This document shows, in pieces, positions 33,749-39,675 of a stretch of 39,675 nt of DNA. This stretch comes from Bacteroidaceae bacterium (GTDB lineage: Bacteria > Bacteroidota > Bacteroidia > Bacteroidales > Bacteroidaceae): the NCBI GenBank assembly GCA_024697785.1, contig JAILEU010000024.1, positions 1 to 39,675 of the forward strand, read 5' to 3'. Under the pieces are notes generated by a model, which saw only the letters and a program-made list of their open reading frames with translations, made no database searches and was not told the origin of the DNA. Both the position numbers and the translations under genes were made by a program. Position 1 is the first letter of the stretch. Each line of letters begins with the position of its first letter.

Positions 33749-36700
33749 ATGAACCGTTCATCTATATCTCCCCACCGCGTGACCGCAGGCATCCTCCTGC
33801 TGTCACTCGCGTCTTTCTTTTCCGTCACTCCCGTCAGTGCTCAAGCCACGACGCCGACGGTGACCATCACCATCGCCGGCGATGTCTATGGCGGCGGCAA
33901 GCAAGGTGCTGTCGGCACAGGCAACCTGGCCACAGGCATTACCAATGATACGGACGCCGAGAACGTAACGTTTGCAACGGGAAAGGACGCCTCAGCTGCG
34001 ACGACCGTTGTAACTCTCAACGGAGGCACGGTCCGCACGGTGTTCGGTGGTGGCGAGAACGGTCGCACCTACGGCAGCACCAGCGTGACGGTGAAGGAGG
34101 TCAATAGCGCCCTCCCCACAACCATTGGCGGCACGGTGAACGGCAAAGACTGGACGGAAACCATCCACGGCGGTCTGTTCGGTGCCGGCGACGGCCAGTC
34201 GGCATTGGTTTTTGGTAACAGTTCGGTCACCGTTCAGGGTGGCACGGTCTATCAGAACGTCTATGGCGGCGGCAACCAGGCCAACCTGATGGGAAAGACC
34301 ACGGTGACCCTGCAGGGCGGTAACCTGCTGAAGAGCGTGTTCGGCGGTGCCCGCATGGCCAGCATCTTTGGCTACAGCCACGTTAACGTTGATGGCACGA
34401 ATGCCGCCAACGACCTCGTTGTCAATGCCGTCTATGGCGGTAACGATATTTCGGGTAAGATCGAGAGAAGCACGAACGCCAACTGGACGTGGGTTACAAG
34501 CCTTACCAAGCCCTCAACCCTGACCAAGGCAGGGACGATTGGTATCGGAAACGATTATAATGCCTTTGTGCAGACGACTCCCTCAGGAACGAACACCAAT
34601 AAAGTCTATATCGGTCAGCTCTTTGGCGGAGGCAACGGCGACTATGCATACACCGATAATGGCACCAAGCTGACGCTCAACACCGGCTTGGTCGATGACA
34701 CCTCCACCGCAGACGTGGACGAATCGAAGAAGACCTTCTCCGGTCTTGAACTGCCCGAAGTGGCCAAGGCCTACCTTGAGCTGACCGGCGGCACCTATGG
34801 CTACGTCTATGGAGGCGGCAATGCTGCCACGGTTACCGGTGCCACCGACATCTGCATCGACAACGCCGATGACATCACTTCGGCAGGCATGGCGTCGGGC
34901 GCTGTCGTCGATGATACCCGTCTTCACGACATGGGCATCAACCTGACCACCTTCACGAATCTCTATCAGTTCATCCGCGTCTTCGGCGGTAACAACAAGG
35001 CCACCATGGATATCCGTCCCACGTGGCACTTGACGAAGGGCTCTATCAACGACCTCTTCAGCGGTGGCAACCAGGGCGACATGACCAACGCGCAAGGCAT
35101 CCTGCTGTCGGTGACGGGCGCCGACATGACCATCAACAACATCTACGGCGGCTGCCGTATGGCCGACGTCGATCCCGAAGGTAAGAAGGGTGCTGGGCTT
35201 AACATTCTCTCTGAGACGAAAACAGTCGGGGCAACGGATTATCAGTTCCAGGCCGGCTATTCGGCCAAGGTGCTGGTCACCAATGGTAAGATTAATAACG
35301 TCTATGGTGGCAACGATGTGTCGGGCAATGTCTATGGCGGCACGCAGCTTGAGATACACCACAGCATCATCAAGGACGTCTATGGCGGTGGCAACGGCTC
35401 GTATGCCTACACCGACAAGACCACCCTCATGAACGACGAGATGTATGGCGACTTCTACTACGCGGTGCCCTCAGGTGCTACGTCGCTGCAGTCGGCTCAG
35501 GCCCTCAATAAGTTCCGTCCGAACGTCGAGAAGACGTGGGTGCATGTGGCTGGAGCGAGCGCGAGCGACCCCACCTACATCTGTGGTGCACTCTACTGCG
35601 GCGGCAACAGCGCCACCCTCCGCAAGATCGGTGCAGACGCACTGGCTGAGAACGACGGCACCACCGCCCACTTGCAGTTCGGCTCGCACGTCATTGCCAA
35701 AAGCATGTTCCTCGGTAGCAATGGCGAGAACATGGTGCGCGGCAAGGTGCTTGAGTTCACACAGAACAGCAGCGGCGTATGGTCAAGCACAGAAAAAATC
35801 ATTTTGGCCAAATACGCCGACAGCAACTTCAGCTCGATGACGCTCACCGACAGCCCGACGTTCGAAGAGTACATGCGCGGCGTTGAGGTGGCCATCAAGC
35901 CCACGGTGAGCTTTGACACGGGTTACACAAGCTATAGCACAAAGGTTGGTTCGCTCTATTGTGGCGGTAACGTGGGTAGCATGTCTGCCAGCGGATATTT
36001 CGACGTGGCGTTCCTTCAGCAGCTCGTCATCTTTGAAAAACTTGTCGGCGGCTGCAACAACGCCAATGTGGCCAAGTCAACCTACAATGCCTTCCATGAA
36101 GGAGGCCTTATTACCCGAAACGATCCTGTCAAGGTTGAGCTCAACGTTGAGGGACTCAAGCTTGAGCCTCGCAAACTGACCTACGACGCAACCAACAATA
36201 CCTATTCTTATAGTGAATGGAATACCGACACCGATGGCAAACTCCTCTATGGTAATATCTATGGTGGATGCTATGCCAGCGGATACATCAATGGTGGCGT
36301 AAGGATTAACTTGAAGTCGAATGCCATATCCGACGCCGTGACTGCGGCCGCCGACGGTACGACTCTTCCGACGCTTGACACCCATCGCGACGACGTATTC
36401 TGCACGGCGCTCAGCGTGTTCGGTGCCGGTTACGGCGAAGACGCTGAAATCTGGGGTAACACCGAGATTAATGTCTCTGACGACGCAGCCAAAATCCTCA
36501 AGGTCTTCGGCGGCGGCGAGATGGGCGTGGTGGGTAATCTGACCCGCGGCACGGACGGTGTTCGCACAGGCGCAATTGATGCACCACCCTACAACACAAC
36601 CATCAACCTTACCGCCGGTAATGTCGGTAAGATCTACGGCGGCGGATTCGAAGGACCCGTCACGGGACATACCACCGTCAACCTCGTCGGCGGAACAGCC

Positions 36701-39675
36701 TACGATGTGATAGGCGGAGCATGCAATGCCGACATCGGAGTGTATGCTGAGACGTACGTGGGTAAAGCCGGCGCATCAACCGTTCCCACCGTTACCAACA
36801 ACGTCTATGGTGCTAACGACTTCGGCGGCACCATCAAGGGCAGCAAAAGCTTCTCCGATCGCGTAAGCACCACTGCTGCGGGCATGGTCTATAACAACAC
36901 CCTGCTCACGGCCGCTGCGTATGTGGAATACACCAAAGGTAAGGCCAACTACATCTTTGGTGGAGCTAAGGCCGCCTACGACTATACGAACACGACATAC
37001 CCCGATTATATCAATCCTGACGGAACGGTGAAGGACGGCTTCGTGAAGCCTGCCATCGGCAACGCCTTCGTCAACTTCCGTCCTGAACATGCCACAGCCA
37101 ACAGCATTGCGCGTGTCTATGGCGCCGGACAGGGATATTTCAACGAGCGCGACAAAGACCTTCTGCAAGACAACAGCTACGTGCTCATCGACATCCCTGC
37201 TGACGTAGAGCAGTTCGCTTCGCTCGAAGTGTTCGGCGCAGGCGACTATAGCGGTGTGGGCATGAACCTCCCAGCAGCTACAGTGAGAACAAACGAAGCC
37301 GCTTCGATTACCGACGTCACGGCTGCGGCTGTCATCGACCTCGTTGGCGGAAACATCAATTCCGTCTATGGCGGCAGCTTCAAGCAGGGCTTCACCCGCC
37401 GCACCATTGTCAACGTGCCCGTTGGCTCAACCATCGACATGAACTACCTCTACGGCGGTGCCTATGGCGTAGCCTCCGCCGACGGCCATACACTGGGTAA
37501 CCTCTTCCCCTGCGACGTCTATGAGTCGAATGTCAACTACAAGAGCGGCACGGCCCGCTGCCGCGCCATCTATGGTGGCAACAACAGCTATCGCCGCACG
37601 CTCTATACGCACGTCAACATCCATACTCCCGTACGCTACGTCCACAAAACTTATGGCTCGACTCACGCTAACGTATTCGGTGCCGGCTATGGCGAGAACA
37701 CCTGGGCACAGTACACCGAAGTCAACCTTCTTGACAGCGCCAAGGTGTATGAACCCTACGGCGGCGGCGAGGCAGGTAATGTATATAATAAAGAGACGAT
37801 AACAGCGCTTGTTGAGGGTAATTCCACATTAGGTTTAACCGCCAATGGATGGAGCCTCGCCATACCAGGCGACTACCTAACTACCGATGCCTCTTACGAC
37901 CATGGTGGTCTTACCAACGCGTTGGCACATACCTCTCAGCTCTACCTCGACTATGTGACAATTCCTCAGACTAACGTAGGAGAAAACTTAGCCACGAAGT
38001 ATGAAATCAACGTAGCCCCGAAATATAACACGAACGTCCATATCCACAGGGGGGCTACCGTTGTCAACTATGCCTACGGTGCCGGACTGGGTAGCCACAT
38101 CTATCAATATCAGTTCGACGGCAATACGACTGCAGGTAACACTCCGCCCCAGCCTTCCGATTACCAGATTGGCGCTACTACAGCGAACGACTTGGATGAA
38201 GAGGCTCGTGCCAAGTATGATGCTGCTCTGGCGGTTTTCAACAACTACGGCAATTACCAAAAATACGACATTGTTGGCAAGTATGAATATAACCTCTTCA
38301 ACGATGTACAGAAAACACACTGGACTCTGATCGGTCATCGCACCACGGCTGTGTTAAGCGGTACCTCCTACATTGACCTCTTGGGCGGTACCGTCACCAA
38401 AGACTTGTATGCTGCCGGCACCACGGGTTCTGTGCAGGATACGCTGATGCTGAAGTCTTTCACGGCCTCCTCAACGGCCTACATCAAAGGCGGCTTGGCC
38501 CGTAACGTCTATGGAGGCGGATGGGAAGGTCCTGTGGGCAAGCACAACGAGGCTGACGGACACACAAAACTCACTAACGACGTGCTGGGTGAGACCAACG
38601 TCATCGTCGGTCGTCCCGAAGAGGAGATTGCTGTCGAATTCACTGCGGCAGGTGCTGGCATTGATGAGGACGAGTACTTCTACTTCAACGGCGTGCCTTC
38701 CATTAGCCGTAATGTCTATGCCGGCGGTGAAGGTGGTGTGGTGCGCGGCACGGCCAAGCTGGATATCTTCAACGGCGTTGTCGGTTACAAAAACAAACAT
38801 CGGGATGATATCACGGAATCAGAGAACAACTACTACAGGCTGAGCGTTGTTGACGGTCATGTGAAGTACATTCCGCTGAAACGTGGTGATGACTTAAGCG
38901 CCGAGGAATACTACTTTGTGGAAGAGATTGACCAGGATAAAGTCGGCGACAACATCATGTTTGAGGCCGGTAACGCCTTTGGTGGCGGCTATGCAGCCAA
39001 CAGTGATGTCGATATTGCCAACCTCACCCTCTGGAACGGTATTGTCCGCAACAGCCTGTATGGCGGCGGCGAGATTGCTACCATCGGACGTGGCACGCAA
39101 ACCAAGAACACCACCACTGGCCTCTACGAGCAGACCATCTATAAGCCCGGCCAGACCCACGTCACCATGTGGGGCGGCCACGTGTTGCGCGACGTCTTCG
39201 GCGGCGGACGAGGCTTCAACAACTGGAAGACCGAGAACAAGGATGAAGGCAACACCAACGGTTTCATTTTCGGCACGACCGACGTAAACATACACTACGG
39301 CACCATCGGTACTATTGATGGTGTAGCGAAAGGCTACGGCAACGTCTTCGGCGGCGGTAACATCGGATTTGTCTATAGCCAATACGGCAAAGAAGCCGAC
39401 GGATGGTATTACAAAGACTACAGCATCAATAAACTTTCCGAGGATACTCGTGTGGAGGTAAAGGCTTACGGGAGGGCTTTGGAGAATGTCACCATCGGTA
39501 GCACAACATACAAGAAGGGCGATTATATCCCCAACACCGCTCTCGACCAGTTGACGAATAATGATTCGGACAAACCGAAGTGGGCAAAGGTCGACCAGTC
39601 GGGCATCACCATCTACAATGCTGTCTTTGCCGGTGGTAATGTGTCGGCTGGTAGCGATAAGATCATGGCCTTCTC
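33749..39675 (+). CDS. Giant secreted V(Y/F)GGGN-repeat protein (adhesin-like), 5' part
   Basis: The frame is open from the ATG at 33749 to the window end: 1,975 codons with no stop, so the true protein is longer. A signal peptide is clear (GILLLSLASFF..., likely cut after VSA at 31). The mature part has about 40 short motifs of the form (V/I/L)(Y/F)GGG(N/E), such as VYGGGNQ, LFGGGNG, VYGGGNA, VFGGGEM, IYGGGFE, VYGGGWE, VFGGGRG and VFGGGNI. They are spaced about 20-80 residues apart, with degenerate forms (VYGGND, VFGAGYG, LYCGGNS). Between motifs are Thr/Val strands, suggesting a stacked beta-solenoid. I did not recognise a named family. It lies 22 nt after fimbrillin 8, which suggests a surface or tip role with the pilin-like genes. 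Confidence 0.8.
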   Translation, partial: MNRSSISPHRVTAGILLLSLASFFSVTPVSAQATTPTVTITIAGDVYGGGKQGAVGTGNLATGITNDTDAENVTFATGKDASAATTVVTLNGGTVRTVFGGGENGRTYGSTSVTVKEVNSALPTTIGGTVNGKDWTETIHGGLFGAGDGQSALVFGNSSVTVQGGTVYQNVYGGGNQANLMGKTTVTLQGGNLLKSVFGGARMASIFGYSHVNVDGTNAANDLVVNAVYGGNDISGKIERSTNANWTWVTSLTKPSTLTKAGTIGIGNDYNAFVQTTPSGTNTNKVYIGQLFGGGNGDYAYTDNGTKLTLNTGLVDDTSTADVDESKKTFSGLELPEVAKAYLELTGGTYGYVYGGGNAATVTGATDICIDNADDITSAGMASGAVVDDTRLHDMGINLTTFTNLYQFIRVFGGNNKATMDIRPTWHLTKGSINDLFSGGNQGDMTNAQGILLSVTGADMTINNIYGGCRMADVDPEGKKGAGLNILSETKTVGATDYQFQAGYSAKVLVTNGKINNVYGGNDVSGNVYGGTQLEIHHSIIKDVYGGGNGSYAYTDKTTLMNDEMYGDFYYAVPSGATSLQSAQALNKFRPNVEKTWVHVAGASASDPTYICGALYCGGNSATLRKIGADALAENDGTTAHLQFGSHVIAKSMFLGSNGENMVRGKVLEFTQNSSGVWSSTEKIILAKYADSNFSSMTLTDSPTFEEYMRGVEVAIKPTVSFDTGYTSYSTKVGSLYCGGNVGSMSASGYFDVAFLQQLVIFEKLVGGCNNANVAKSTYNAFHEGGLITRNDPVKVELNVEGLKLEPRKLTYDATNNTYSYSEWNTDTDGKLLYGNIYGGCYASGYINGGVRINLKSNAISDAVTAAADGTTLPTLDTHRDDVFCTALSVFGAGYGEDAEIWGNTEINVSDDAAKILKVFGGGEMGVVGNLTRGTDGVRTGAIDAPPYNTTINLTAGNVGKIYGGGFEGPVTGHTTVNLVGGTAYDVIGGACNADIGVYAETYVGKAGASTVPTVTNNVYGANDFGGTIKGSKSFSDRVSTTAAGMVYNNTLLTAAAYVEYTKGKANYIFGGAKAAYDYTNTTYPDYINPDGTVKDGFVKPAIGNAFVNFRPEHATANSIARVYGAGQGYFNERDKDLLQDNSYVLIDIPADVEQFASLEVFGAGDYSGVGMNLPAATVRTNEAASITDVTAAAVIDLVGGNINSVYGGSFKQGFTRRTIVNVPVGSTIDMNYLYGGAYGVASADGHTLGNLFPCDVYESNVNYKSGTARCRAIYGGNNSYRRTLYTHVNIHTPVRYVHKTYGSTHANVFGAGYGENTWAQYTEVNLLDSAKVYEPYGGGEAGNVYNKETITALVEGNSTLGLTANGWSLAIPGDYLTTDASYDHGGLTNALAHTSQLYLDYVTIPQTNVGENLATKYEINVAPKYNTNVHIHRGATVVNYAYGAGLGSHIYQYQFDGNTTAGNTPPQPSDYQIGATTANDLDEEARAKYDAALAVFNNYGNYQKYDIVGKYEYNLFNDVQKTHWTLIGHRTTAVLSGTSYIDLLGGTVTKDLYAAGTTGSVQDTLMLKSFTASSTAYIKGGLARNVYGGGWEGPVGKHNEADGHTKLTNDVLGETNVIVGRPEEEIAVEFTAAGAGIDEDEYFYFNGVPSISRNVYAGGEGGVVRGTAKLDIFNGVVGYKNKHRDDITESENNYYRLSVVDGHVKYIPLKRGDDLSAEEYYFVEEIDQDKVGDNIMFEAGNAFGGGYAANSDVDIANLTLWNGIVRNSLYGGGEIATIGRGTQTKNTTTGLYEQTIYKPGQTHVTMWGGHVLRDVFGGGRGFNNWKTENKDEGNTNGFIFGTTDVNIHYGTIGTIDGVAKGYGNVFGGGNIGFVYSQYGKEADGWYYKDYSINKLSEDTRVEVKAYGRALENVTIGSTTYKKGDYIPNTALDQLTNNDSDKPKWAKVDQSGITIYNAVFAGGNVSAGSDKIMAF

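Overview
The window reads as chromosome of a Bacteroidales bacterium, most plausibly a Prevotella-like (Prevotellaceae) species. The evidence is the TTG-N19/20-TAnnTTTG promoters, the lack of Shine-Dalgarno sites, a folP-cdaA pair, PqqD/HPrK-like/S26 genes, and a long run of fimbrillin-type lipoproteins with DUF3575 and DUF5119 partners. GC is moderately high in housekeeping genes and drops sharply in some intergenic stretches.

Layout. 1-270 is the 3' end of rarA. 270-1140 is a non-coding, repeat-rich gap ending in a tRNA-Ala(GGC) on the minus strand. 1364-3465 holds ruvC, purN and mazG. 3466-3859 is a REP-like repeat block. 3860-9308 is a tight four-gene envelope module: a LysM/degenerate lytic-transglycosylase lipoprotein, two SGNH proteins and an MBOAT acyltransferase, probably for O-acetylation of a surface polymer. 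On the minus strand, 12416-9383 is murF followed by an HPr-kinase-like protein, an S24/S26-type peptidase and a PqqD-like protein, a trio that looks like part of a peptide-modification system with no visible precursor. folP and cdaA (c-di-AMP synthase) diverge from murF, followed by groES-groEL with a strong terminator. 16521-17420 encodes a two-segment membrane protein with a winged-helix-like C terminus.

From 18291 to the window end, about 21 kb appears to be one surface-structure locus. It starts from a near-consensus promoter preceded by a 900-nt gap with a C9 tract, two 21-22-nt alternating purine/pyrimidine tracts and a 21-nt tandem repeat. Its genes are an OmpA-like/DUF3575 protein, a DUF5119 lipoprotein, eight fimbrillin-type lipoproteins, and a secreted protein of more than 1,975 residues built from about 40 V(Y/F)GGGN-like motifs that runs off the end. 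All eight fimbrillins carry a lipobox and, 27-34 residues later, a Thr-Arg pair like the processing site of type V pilins.

The most unusual items are two fimbrillins (26530-28407 and 28468-31209). In each, a roughly 280- or 560-residue Asp-rich, calcium-loop-like repeat array sits between the body of the fimbrillin fold and its final beta-strand. In type V pili that end of the protein takes part in subunit-subunit strand exchange, so the array could act as a Ca-stiffened spacer in the fibre. This is an inference from sequence only.

A second theme is short-period intergenic repeats of several kinds (7, 8, 9, 21 and 22 nt). One has invaded the rarA coding region, and another appears to have supplied a signal peptide.
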